Source: Luteitalea pratensis (GTDB lineage: Bacteria > Acidobacteriota > Vicinamibacteria > Vicinamibacterales > Vicinamibacteraceae). Taken from it: DNA of 64,000 bases. Of the stretch, positions 41,505 through 49,955 are shown piece after piece (the first letter of the stretch is position 1; the number at the start of each line of letters is the position of its first letter). The position numbers and the translations under genes are program-made. The notes below the pieces were generated by a model, which made no database searches, was not told the DNA's origin, and saw only the letters and a list, made by a program, of their open reading frames with translations. The DNA is taken from the NCBI RefSeq assembly GCF_001618865.1, contig NZ_CP015136.1, positions 5,987,001-6,051,000 of the forward strand. Reading direction: 5' to 3'.

Positions 41505-43903
41505 TTCCCGTGAGATTGCGCGCGGTCGTGTGCGCTGCGCGTTCACGCGTCTCATTCGTGATCACGGCCACCGTCTTGAGCCTCGCGTCGACAGCTGCCC
41601 AGGCCCAGGACACCACCGGCGTGGGCGCCATCAGGGGCGTCGTGTTGGACGCGGCCGGCCAGCCGGCAGGCGGCGTGCGCGTGTGCGCCCTCGACACCGA
41701 CTCTTGCGCCACCAGTGACGCTCGCGGCATGTTTCGCATCGGCGAGCTGCGCGCGGGAGGATATCGGCTGGAGATCCTGCCCCTCGCAGGCCTGCCCTTC
41801 ACCAGCGACCAGGTGAATGTCCGCGCCGGGCAGGACGGCGCCATCGAAGTCACGCTGCCCCCGGTGGAGGACTTCCAGCAGACGGTCACGGTGACCGCGC
41901 CGGCGTTCCAGGCGCCCGAGGCCGTCAAGAACTCGGGCTTCCTCGTGGAGCCTCGCGATCTTCTCAAGAGCGCCGCTGCCCTGCAGGACGTGTCGCGCTA
42001 CGTGCAGGCCCTGCCGGGTGTCGTGATTGGCACCAACGACTTGCGCAACGACATCATCGTCCGCGGCGGCAGCCCGCTCGAGAACCTGTTCGTGGTGGAC
42101 AACGTCGAGATTCCCAACATCAACGCGTTCGCGAACTTTGCGTCGGCGGGCGGCACCGTCGGCCTGCTCGATGCCCAACTGCTGCAGGACGTGACCTTCC
42201 TCACCGGCGGCTACCCCGCGCCCTACATCAACCGCACGTCGAGCGTGCTGCAGGTGACCCAGCGCGAGGGCAACCGCCGGGAGTTCGGCGGGTGGGCCAC
42301 GCTGGGCTTTGCCGGGGCCGGTGCCATCCTCGAAGGGCCGATCAACGCCGGGAAGGGATCGTGGGTCGTGTCGGCGCGCCGCAGCTTCCTGGATCTGTTC
42401 ACCAGGGACGTGGGGTTCGGCGGGGTGCCGGTCGTCTATGCACTCAACGGCAAGGCGGTCTACGATCTCACGCCCCGCGACCGCCTCTGGGTGGTCAACA
42501 TCGCCGGCGTCGACGAGATTCGGTTGGGCCTCAACGAATCCACCGACCTCGACGACGAAATCGCCAACTTCGACATCCGCTACGCCGGCTGGCGCAGTGC
42601 GACGGGCTTCAACTGGCAACGTACCTTCGGGTCGCGCGGCGTGGGCCTGTTCGGCATCACCCACTCCGAGGCCAAGGTGGGCCAGCAGGTGAAAGACCTT
42701 GTGGCGCAGGGCGTGCCGCCGCCGGGCGTCCCACCCGACGACATCATCGCCGAGAGTCCAGTGGTCTACTTCGAGGACTCGCGCGAGGGCGAGACCACTC
42801 TCAAGTATGACCTCACCGTGCGCCTGCCTCTCTTCGACACGGTACAGGCCGGCGGCAGCTTCAAGACATTCCGCATCGACTACACGGTGGAGTCGCCCTA
42901 CGGCAACGATACGCCGTACTCGCCGGTGGCCGGCATCGACCCGTTCTTTCTCGACACGCGCTTCCGGTCGTACCAGGCCGGCGCATATCTGCAGGCCTCC
43001 AAGCAGGTGGCCGCACGCGTGAACGTCACGCTGGGCGGACGCGTCGACCACTACGCCGTCCTGTCGCAGGTTCGGTTCAGTCCGCGCGCGGGCGTCAAGG
43101 TACGCCTCACCGACGCGCTCTCGTGGAACTCGAGCGTCGGGTCCTACTACCAGCAGCCGGCCTTTCTTTTCGTGTCGGCGTTTCCCCAGAACGCGTCGCT
43201 CGTGCCCTGGCGTGCCGACCACTACGTGACCGGCCTGGCCTGGTCGCCCGCCGCCGACATGCGGGTGACCGCCGAGGCGTACCGGAAGAACTACGCCGAC
43301 TACCCGGTGGCAAGCGGCCTGCCCTCCGTGTCGCTGGCCAACATCGGCGATACCTTTGACGTGCGCGAGATCCTGTTCCCTCTCACGAGCGCCGGCGAAG
43401 GGCGCTCCGAGGGTGTGGAACTCTTCGCTGAGAAGCGGCTCACGTCGAAGCTCTATGGCCAGGGCAACCTGTCGTTGTCGCGCACACGGCACGCGGGTCT
43501 TGACGGTGTGCGCAGGCCCGGCTCGTTCGACTACCCGTTTGTGTTCAATCTGCTCGGCGGCTATCGGCTGTCGCCGGTATGGGAGGTCTCGGCCCGGCTC
43601 TCGTTTCTGTCGGGCCGGCCCTTCACGCCCTACGACCAGGCGGTGTCCACCGCGCAGCGGCGGGGCGTGTATGACCTCACGCGCGTCAACGCCGAACGAG
43701 CGCCCGACTACGCCCGCGTCGATCTCCGCGTGGACCGCACCTTCACCATCGGTGGACAGCCGCTGAATCTGTTCCTGGGCGTGCAGAACGTCATCAATCG
43801 CCGCAACTTCGCCAGCTACAGCTGGAACCGCCGCACCAACGCCCAGCAATTCGGCGAGCAACAAGGCATCTTCCCAATCATTGGCTTCGACTGGCGGTTC
43901 TGA
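41501..43903 (+). CDS. TonB-dependent outer-membrane receptor with N-terminal regulatory-like domain
   Basis: 800 residues. A signal peptide (to about 36, ending AQAQ) is followed by a carboxypeptidase-regulatory-like beta-sandwich (about 40-115, GAIRGVVLDAAGQPAGGVRV), a plug domain (DVSRYVQALPGVV, IIVRGGSPLENLFVVDNVEIP) and a 22-strand-type barrel ending in an aromatic residue (FDWRF). The GTG overlaps the carH stop (GTGA), so it is translationally coupled to the B12 photoreceptor; a GTG at 41510 is an alternative. The ligand is unknown; cobalamin would make biological sense but no sequence feature proves it. Confidence 0.9.
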   Translation: MIPVRLRAVVCAARSRVSFVITATVLSLASTAAQAQDTTGVGAIRGVVLDAAGQPAGGVRVCALDTDSCATSDARGMFRIGELRAGGYRLEILPLAGLPFTSDQVNVRAGQDGAIEVTLPPVEDFQQTVTVTAPAFQAPEAVKNSGFLVEPRDLLKSAAALQDVSRYVQALPGVVIGTNDLRNDIIVRGGSPLENLFVVDNVEIPNINAFANFASAGGTVGLLDAQLLQDVTFLTGGYPAPYINRTSSVLQVTQREGNRREFGGWATLGFAGAGAILEGPINAGKGSWVVSARRSFLDLFTRDVGFGGVPVVYALNGKAVYDLTPRDRLWVVNIAGVDEIRLGLNESTDLDDEIANFDIRYAGWRSATGFNWQRTFGSRGVGLFGITHSEAKVGQQVKDLVAQGVPPPGVPPDDIIAESPVVYFEDSREGETTLKYDLTVRLPLFDTVQAGGSFKTFRIDYTVESPYGNDTPYSPVAGIDPFFLDTRFRSYQAGAYLQASKQVAARVNVTLGGRVDHYAVLSQVRFSPRAGVKVRLTDALSWNSSVGSYYQQPAFLFVSAFPQNASLVPWRADHYVTGLAWSPAADMRVTAEAYRKNYADYPVASGLPSVSLANIGDTFDVREILFPLTSAGEGRSEGVELFAEKRLTSKLYGQGNLSLSRTRHAGLDGVRRPGSFDYPFVFNLLGGYRLSPVWEVSARLSFLSGRPFTPYDQAVSTAQRRGVYDLTRVNAERAPDYARVDLRVDRTFTIGGQPLNLFLGVQNVINRRNFASYSWNRRTNAQQFGEQQGIFPIIGFDWRF

Positions 43904-43943
43904 ACACCATGTCCCATGTCCGTGCGCCACAGGTGGACCGCTG

Positions 43944-45422
43944 ATGCCGCACCAACCGGAGCCGCGGAGCACGCCTGCGGTACTCGTGACCGGTGCAACC
44001 GGATACATCGGTGGACGTCTCGTGCCCGTCCTCGAAGCCTCGAAGATTCGCCTTCGCTGTCTCGCCCGCCATCCGGCAGCGCTCAGGTCCCGTGTCGCGT
44101 CGAGCACTGAGGTCGTCGCCGGAGATCTCTTCGAGCCTGCGTCGCTTGACGCCGCCCTCGCCGGCATCGAGGTCGCGTATTACCTCGTGCACTCCATGGG
44201 CGCGCACGGCAACTACCGGGAAAAGGATCGCGTGGCCGCCCGCACTTTTGGTGCAGCGGCGCGGCGGGCGGGGGTACGTCGGATTGTCTACCTGGGCGGC
44301 CTCGCCGCGGGCGACGAGGCGCTCAGCGCCCATCTCGAGAGCCGACTCGAGACGGGCCGGATACTGAGAGACAGTGGCGTGCCGGTCGTGGAATTCCGGG
44401 CGTCTGTCGTGATCGGGTCGGGCAGCCTCTCGTTCGAGCTGATCCGCGCGCTTGTCGAGCGCCTGCCGATCATGATCTGCCCGCGCTGGGTCTCGACACT
44501 GGCGCAGCCAATCGGTATCGACGACGTGCTCGCGTATCTTGCGGGTGCACTGAACCTGCCTGACGGCGAGAGCCGCACCTTCGAAATCGGTGGGGCCGAT
44601 CGGGCGAGCTACGGCGACGTGATGCGGCAGTACGCGCGTCAACGCGGCTTGAGGCGGGTCATGATCTCGGTTCCGTTGCTGACCCCTCGCTTGTCGAGCC
44701 TGTGGTTGGGGCTCGTGACCCCGGTCTACGCACGGGTTGGGCGCGAACTGATTGCAGGCTTGAAGAACGAGTCCGTCGTCACCGATCCCGCTGCGCTCTC
44801 CGTCTTCCCGATCCGCCCCGCCGGCCTGGGCGACGCGATCGGCCGCGCCATACGCTACGAGGACCGAGCGTTCGCGCTGACGCGGTGGTCGGACGCCCGC
44901 TCGTCGGGCGGAGGCTGGGCGTTGCCGGCCGACGCCAGATTCGGCAGCAGGCTTGTCGATACACGGCGCCTTCACGTCGCGGTTGACACCTCCCGCGCGT
45001 TCGCGGCGATCGCGGAGATCGGGGGCGAGCGGGGTTGGTACTACGCCACCTGGGCGTGGCGAATCAGAGGCGCGATCGACTTGACGATGGGCGGCGTCGG
45101 GATGCGTCGCGGGCGGCGCGACCCCAACGCGCTGGCCGTTGGCGATGCCCTCGACTTCTGGCGGGTCGAGGCTTTCGAGCCGGGACGACGGGTGAGGCTC
45201 GCGGCGGAAATGAAAGTGCCGGGGCGTGCCTGGCTCGAGTTCGAGGTCGTGCCGGCCGGCGGCGGCTCTGTCGTCCACCAGACCGCCGTGTTCGAACCGG
45301 TCGGATTGCCTGGCTTGCTGTACTGGTACGTGCTGTTACCGGTGCATGCGTTGATCTTCGGAGGCATGCTGCGCGCGATTGCCCGACGAGCCCTGTGCCA
45401 GCCAGTGAGCCCCGTGGCCTGA
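43944..45422 (+). CDS. NAD(P)-binding SDR protein with C-terminal DUF2867 domain
   Basis: 492 residues. The N-terminal atypical SDR part has VLVTGATGYIGGRLVPVL and EVAYYLVHSMG. After about residue 320 comes a DUF2867/polyketide-cyclase-like region (GWYYATWAWRIRGAIDLTMGG in part: RIRGAIDLTMGG, DALDFWRVEAFEPGRRVRL), ending in a hydrophobic membrane-like segment. Fusions of this kind are found beside light-regulated CFA clusters. The start at 43944 is 40 bp after the receptor stop, so it belongs to the CarH operon. Confidence 0.88.
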   Translation: MPHQPEPRSTPAVLVTGATGYIGGRLVPVLEASKIRLRCLARHPAALRSRVASSTEVVAGDLFEPASLDAALAGIEVAYYLVHSMGAHGNYREKDRVAARTFGAAARRAGVRRIVYLGGLAAGDEALSAHLESRLETGRILRDSGVPVVEFRASVVIGSGSLSFELIRALVERLPIMICPRWVSTLAQPIGIDDVLAYLAGALNLPDGESRTFEIGGADRASYGDVMRQYARQRGLRRVMISVPLLTPRLSSLWLGLVTPVYARVGRELIAGLKNESVVTDPAALSVFPIRPAGLGDAIGRAIRYEDRAFALTRWSDARSSGGGWALPADARFGSRLVDTRRLHVAVDTSRAFAAIAEIGGERGWYYATWAWRIRGAIDLTMGGVGMRRGRRDPNALAVGDALDFWRVEAFEPGRRVRLAAEMKVPGRAWLEFEVVPAGGGSVVHQTAVFEPVGLPGLLYWYVLLPVHALIFGGMLRAIARRALCQPVSPVA

Positions 45423-45438
45423 TGCCACGCGATCGAAC

Positions 45439-46227
45439 ATGACCGTCACCATGACGGCGATCATCGGTCTGGGCACCATTCTGACTGCGGCGACCCTGGT
45501 CTGGATCCTCAGCGTGAGGCTGCGGGATGCCAGTATCGCGGACGTCTGCTGGGGCCTCGGCTTCGTGCTGCTGGCGTGGTTGTACGTCGTCTTGTCGCCG
45601 GGAACGACGCCGCGGGCCTGGCTGGTCGCGACGCTGATCACGCTCTGGGGCGTGCGTCTCTCTGTCCACATTTTCCGCCGTAATCATGGCAAGGGCGAAG
45701 ATCCACGCTACCGGGCGATGCGCGCCTCGCATGGGCGGGCGTTCTGGTGGCGCAGCCTGTTCACCGTGTTCTGGCTGCAGGCCGCGCTCCTCTGGTTCGT
45801 CGCCCTCCCGTTGCTTGTCGCAGTGCGCGCCTCACAGCCCGCCGCGTTCACTGCCTTCGATGGCCTTGGAGTCGTGTGCTTCGCGGTTGGCCTTGCCTTC
45901 GAGGTCGTGGGCGACCATCAACTCGAGCGCTTCAGGGCCGAGCCCTCGAACCGCGGCACGGTGCTCGATCGCGGCCTGTGGCGCTACACGCGGCATCCGA
46001 ACTACTTCGGAGACGCCACTGTGTGGTGGGGCATGTATGCGATGGCGGCAGCCACGCCGGGCGGATGGCTCACTGTCCTGAGCCCGGCCCTCATGACGCT
46101 GTTGCTGATGCGAGTGTCGGGAGTGACGCTCCTCGAGGACAGCCTCAAAGCGTCGAAGCCCGGCTATCGCGCGTACATCGCTCGCACGCCGGCCTTCTTC
46201 CCATGGTTTCCGCGCGTTCCGAGGTGA
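45439..46227 (+). CDS. DUF1295-family membrane protein (steroid 5-alpha-reductase-like)
   Basis: 262 residues with about seven membrane spans. The C-terminal signature is GLWRYTRHPNYFGDATVWWG, ending KPGYRAYIARTPAFFPW. DUF1295 proteins belong to the steroid reductase / isoprenylcysteine methyltransferase fold and, as I recall, one is part of furan fatty acid synthesis in Rhodobacter, which would fit this operon. It starts 16 bp after the SDR gene and ends the operon. Confidence 0.9.
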   Translation: MTVTMTAIIGLGTILTAATLVWILSVRLRDASIADVCWGLGFVLLAWLYVVLSPGTTPRAWLVATLITLWGVRLSVHIFRRNHGKGEDPRYRAMRASHGRAFWWRSLFTVFWLQAALLWFVALPLLVAVRASQPAAFTAFDGLGVVCFAVGLAFEVVGDHQLERFRAEPSNRGTVLDRGLWRYTRHPNYFGDATVWWGMYAMAAATPGGWLTVLSPALMTLLLMRVSGVTLLEDSLKASKPGYRAYIARTPAFFPWFPRVPR

Positions 46228-46247
46228 GCCTTGCGGCCCGCTCACCT
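46222..46247 (+). terminator. Hairpin at the end of the CarH operon
   Basis: An 8-bp perfect inverted repeat (AGGTGAGC / GCTCACCT) with a 10-nt loop overlaps the DUF1295 stop codon. No U-tract follows. Confidence 0.4.
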
Positions 46248-46625
46248 GACCAACTGCGCGCCGCCGATGTTTCGTCTGCGTGGTCGGCGATCGGCAGGGT
46301 CGGTCGTCGGCTCGCCCGACGAAGGAGCCGCCGGTGCCGGAATGCGACCCGGCACGCCTTCCCTGAGCATGTAGTAGGTCAACACTCTATCGTTTGGAAA
46401 CGATCAATCAGCGTGCGGACCGTCAGTAATTTGTCAACCAAGGCGACTGGCCCCGAACGTATGCACGCCGCGAGGTGCGCGGCACGCACCGGGCGGCGCC
46501 GCACAACCTGTTGATTGCCGTCGACTTGTCGCCACGGCCGGCGGCGGCCTTAGCAAGCTAATACGCTGGAACCGATTGGCTTAAGAAGCCAATGGTCGCG
46601 GATCCGGCGTTAGTCTCCGGAACTG
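46228..46625. other. Intergenic region left of the IS element
   Basis: No gene recognised. It contains a 16-bp palindrome ATCGTTTGGAAACGAT (46389-46404), the 14-mer GTAATTTGTCAACC (46426-46439) that also occurs at 31010, and a hairpin TTGGCTT / AAGCCAA (46576-46592). These may be relics of an element end or operators. Confidence 0.5.
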
Positions 46626-48095
46626 CTTAGCAGCCCGTGGCGCAAGTCACTGACTCACGCCGGTAGCGCACCGCCGAGGTCGTCGGTGGTGTAGGTCGAC
46701 ACGGGCACCGACAAGGGTGTGGTGCCCGGCAGGTCGGCCCAGCGCGGGGCGAGCAGGCCGAGATAGCGCGTGATGAGGCCCGTGAGCGCACCGAGGCGGC
46801 TCCGGAGGCCTCGCGGCGTGCCCCAGCCGGTCAGTTGTCGCAGGATCAGGCCAAGATTGAAGGCGCCCGCATGCACCAGGAGCCGCTTGAGGATGTTCTG
46901 ATGCCCGCGCAGATGCGTGCGGCGCATCGCGCCGGTCTCGTAGAGGTGCGCGAACGAGCGTTCGACGTACTCGGCGCGCTGCCGGCGGAGTCGTCCGCCA
47001 CGCGCGCCATGCAGGCGTCGGCGATTCGCGTAGACGAGCGCTTTCGCTTCGGGAAGGTCCCGCCATTGCCGGCGCCCGCGGTCCGGTTCGGCGATGTACG
47101 GACGGACGTCGAGCGCGTGCAGGTCGATGAGGGTCCGATTGCTGTGGTAGCCCTTGTCGGCGATCAGCTCCTCCAGCCGGTGCGGCGCGCCGGCCCGTTC
47201 CAATTGCTCCGTCGCGTCGACGACGGTCTCGATCACCGTGGTGGTGTCGCCGACGTCGGCGCCGTCCACGCGCACGGAGACGACCGCCCCGCTGTCGACA
47301 TCGACGGCGTGCTCGGCCTTGTGCGCGAGGTGCGTCCGCCCGTTCTTCATCTTGGTGATCTTCGCGTCGGGATCGACCGGGTGCGTCCACTCCTGGTTGG
47401 AGCTCTTCTTCTTGCGACGCCGGTCGAAGCGCGCCAGGGCCTCCCGCGTGGGCGTCGTGATGCCGGAGGCCTCGGCGAGTTGCGTCAGGTAGGCCTGGTA
47501 GGTCTCGCCCGTGTCGCGCCGCACGATGCTGCGCATGGCGGCATTGGCCTCGAGTGTCGTCGCATCGACCGCCACGGTCTGGCCGCGCAGCAGCCCGTGC
47601 GCCACCAACTGCGTCTGCACCCACGTGAAGACGGCTCGATGGGTCTCGATGTCGATCAGCCGCCGCGTGCGGGAGATCGTCGAATGATCCGGCGTGCCGT
47701 CCTCGAGCCCCAGATGCAGGAAGCGACGGATGGCCAGCGAATCGGCGGCACGCCAGGCAATGCCGCGCTCGGAGCCGAGGCCCTCGAAGTACCCGAGCAG
47801 GAGCAGCCGGAAGTACCGACCCGGCGCCAGCCCAGGGCGTCCCATCACCGCCGCGTAGAACCGACGGCATTCCGCCTCGACGAACGCGTCGAAGCCGGCC
47901 GCGTCGAGCACTGTATTCAACCGCGCGTAGAACGGATGCCCAGGTGCCGTTGGCAGGTCCGACGTCGCGATCCACAGCAGCGGTTGTTCATCCTGGCGGG
48001 TGCCCATGGCCATGCGCAGCCAGTCTATCGAGCGCGATCGATCGTGTCGATCCCTCGGAACGACTCAGGAGATACTTTCACCACGGGCTGTTAGG
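46626..48095 (-). mobile_element. IS element, IS1182/IS5-like, about 1.47 kb
   Basis: Imperfect terminal inverted repeats enclose one transposase gene. The left end reads CTTAGCAGCCCGTGG (46626-46640) and the right end complement reads CCTAACAGCCCGTGG (48081-48095), with further partial matches inward. No obvious target-site duplication is seen. The transposase is uninterrupted, so the copy may be active. Confidence 0.75.
46655..48013 (-). CDS. DDE transposase of the IS1182/IS5-like element
   Basis: 452 residues. The N-terminal DUF772-type domain (FYAAVMGRPGLAPGRYFRLL in part: GRPGLAPGRYFRLLLLGY, DHSTISRTRRLI) precedes a DDE catalytic domain with TVAVDATTLEANAA (first Asp), ELIADKGYHSNRTL (second Asp) and a later YVERSFAHLYETGAMRR (Glu). 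A long overlapping frame in the same orientation is an artefact. It is complete with an ATG start and ends 29 bp from the left inverted repeat. Confidence 0.9.
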   Translation of the reverse strand: MAMGTRQDEQPLLWIATSDLPTAPGHPFYARLNTVLDAAGFDAFVEAECRRFYAAVMGRPGLAPGRYFRLLLLGYFEGLGSERGIAWRAADSLAIRRFLHLGLEDGTPDHSTISRTRRLIDIETHRAVFTWVQTQLVAHGLLRGQTVAVDATTLEANAAMRSIVRRDTGETYQAYLTQLAEASGITTPTREALARFDRRRKKKSSNQEWTHPVDPDAKITKMKNGRTHLAHKAEHAVDVDSGAVVSVRVDGADVGDTTTVIETVVDATEQLERAGAPHRLEELIADKGYHSNRTLIDLHALDVRPYIAEPDRGRRQWRDLPEAKALVYANRRRLHGARGGRLRRQRAEYVERSFAHLYETGAMRRTHLRGHQNILKRLLVHAGAFNLGLILRQLTGWGTPRGLRSRLGALTGLITRYLGLLAPRWADLPGTTPLSVPVSTYTTDDLGGALPA

Positions 48096-48206
48096 AAATA
48101 GAGACTTGTCTTTCCAGAAAGGGACAGAGCCCTTCAACGCAGTGCGCCGGCAGCACCGTCAGAACGGTGCCGCAAGCTGCGCGTAAGTACTTGATTTGGA
48201 AGGAGT

Positions 48207-48251
48207 TGGTACGCCCGAGAGGATTCGAACCTCTGACCTTTGGCTCCGGAG
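48207..48251 (-). repeat. 3' half of a tRNA-Arg(CCG) gene, copy 2 (putative attachment site)
   Basis: Same 45-bp fragment as at 30853, same orientation, from the anticodon loop to the CCA. Here the T stem (AGAGG/CCTCT) pairs perfectly, so this copy is less decayed. The 5' half of the tRNA is absent. The following ~60 bp up to TTTGTTTTCAATCAG also match copy 1. Frames reading RIRTSDLWLR or RGFEPLTF in this spot are antisense-of-tRNA artefacts, not proteins. Confidence 0.8.
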
Positions 48252-48435
48252 GAATGTGGAACGGAAAAGCAGGAGGCAACCCGACGCGGCCTCCCGTTTG
48301 TTTTCAATCAGTTGGAACGACGCCGCGTCGAATGATCGTTCCCAGACGACGTCCCATTTCTTCCCCTTCTTTACAATCGGAGACAACCCAATCGCCGCGA
48401 GCGGGCCACGTTGACTACGATTAGGCGAAGAACTT
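48252..48435. other. Region between the tRNA-Arg fragment and the antiporter
   Basis: No gene. The first ~60 bp are the repeat flank shared with 30898-30962. Confidence 0.4.
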
Positions 48436-49752
48436 TTGCAGATCGATCTTTTCACGCTCTGGTTTCTGCTGATCGGTGTGTTGCTGATCGGGTTGGCGCT
48501 CGCCGGGACACTGGTGAAGCGCCTTCCGCTGACGACATCTCTCCTCTATTTGGGAATCGGCGTCATTCTCGGGCCCCACGTTTCCGGGCTGCTCCGCGTC
48601 GACCCTGTCGCCGAGTCGGCGATTGTCGAGCGCTTGGCGGAAGTGGCGGTGATCGTGTCGCTCTTCACCGCCGGCCTCAAGCTACGCGTGCCTGTGTCGG
48701 ACCGCCGGTGGATCATACCCGTGCGGTTGGCGACGACGTCGATGGCGCTGACAGTCGCCATGATCGCCGCCGCGTGTGTCTACCTCCTGCAGTTGCCCGT
48801 CGGCGTCGGCATTGTGCTCGGCGCGATCCTCGCACCGACCGATCCCGTGCTCGCATCGGACGTGCAGGTCGAGCACCCGTTCGACACCCACCCCCTTCGC
48901 TTTGCGCTGACCGGCGAGGCGAGCCTGAACGACGGCACCGCCTTTCCGTTTCTGATGCTGGGGCTGGCCATCCTTGGCCTCGATGTCGCCGCGTTCTCGG
49001 CATGGCGCTGGCTGGGAGTGGATGTCCTCTGGGCCGTGACGGTCGGAATCGTGATCGGCGGCATTCTGGGGACGCTCGTTGGAAATGTCGTCCTCTACCT
49101 GCGGCGCACGCATAAGGAGGCGCTCGGCCTTGACGATTTTCTGGCCCTTGGGCTGATTGCGCTCGCCTACGGCGCGGCCGTCGCCTTCCACGCCTACGGG
49201 TTTCTATCGGTGTTTGCCGCGGGGCTCGCGCTCCGGCGCATCGAGCGGATCGAATCGAAACCGGGGCGCCTCAGAAAGACAGTATCGCCCGCTGTTGCAG
49301 GCGTTTCAGTCGAGGAGCTGGCCACGGATCGCGAGCACGGGCCGGCGTACATGGCGCACGCCGTCCTGGCGTTCAACGAACAGATCGAGCGCATCGGCGA
49401 GCTTGCCGTGGTCGTCACCATCGGCGCGATGTTGTCGATAGACAGGCTGGACGTCGAATTACTGTGGTTCGTGCCGCTGCTGTTCCTGATCATCAGACCC
49501 GTTTCAACATTCTTCGGACTCGCTGGATCGGGCTTGACTCGCCGCGAGCACCTTCTGATCGGGTGGTTCGGCATACGCGGCATCGGTTCCGTCTATTACT
49601 TGATGTTTGCGATCAATCACGGGCTTCCGGCCGACGTGGTGGAGCAGGTGACCAATCTCACGCTGGTCGTGATTGCGCTGTCAATCGTGGCGCACGGGAT
49701 GTCGGTGACCCCGCTGATGCGGCACGAGAGATCGCCGCGTCACAGAGGTTGA
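48436..49752 (+). CDS. CPA1-type sodium/proton antiporter
   Basis: 438 residues, TTG start, with about twelve membrane spans. The transport-site motifs LAPTDPVLASDVQV and GEASLNDGTAFPF are those of CPA1 (NhaP-like) antiporters, and GWFGIRGIGSVYYL is the conserved late helix. It exports Na+ or K+ in exchange for protons, in pH and salt homeostasis. The TTG is assumed because membrane helix 1 follows immediately and no ATG is in reach. The gene stands alone. Confidence 0.92.
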   Translation: MQIDLFTLWFLLIGVLLIGLALAGTLVKRLPLTTSLLYLGIGVILGPHVSGLLRVDPVAESAIVERLAEVAVIVSLFTAGLKLRVPVSDRRWIIPVRLATTSMALTVAMIAAACVYLLQLPVGVGIVLGAILAPTDPVLASDVQVEHPFDTHPLRFALTGEASLNDGTAFPFLMLGLAILGLDVAAFSAWRWLGVDVLWAVTVGIVIGGILGTLVGNVVLYLRRTHKEALGLDDFLALGLIALAYGAAVAFHAYGFLSVFAAGLALRRIERIESKPGRLRKTVSPAVAGVSVEELATDREHGPAYMAHAVLAFNEQIERIGELAVVVTIGAMLSIDRLDVELLWFVPLLFLIIRPVSTFFGLAGSGLTRREHLLIGWFGIRGIGSVYYLMFAINHGLPADVVEQVTNLTLVVIALSIVAHGMSVTPLMRHERSPRHRG

Positions 49753-49955
49753 CGCGAATCGAGGTATGCGTTGCCCCCTGCGAGTCGACGTGTGGATGGT
49801 TTCGGACGCGCCATCGACGACGGTTCTGCGAGCGTTAGACGTCTCCTGTCGGCGAGCGCCCCGCACAACCGAACCGAAAGGCCTGGGCGTGACGTCTGAC
49901 CGATACCGCTCGGCTCAGGTTGGCACTCGGCCGCATTCGTGGAAGCCTAGTGGGC

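Noticed and set aside
46647-47975. Second long frame inside the IS element
   Set aside because: It overlaps the real transposase on the same strand without DDE motifs.
48159-48455. Frames containing RGFEPLTF or RIRTSDLWLR
   Set aside because: These are the well-known artefacts from reading antisense through a tRNA 3' half; the DNA is a tRNA-Arg fragment.
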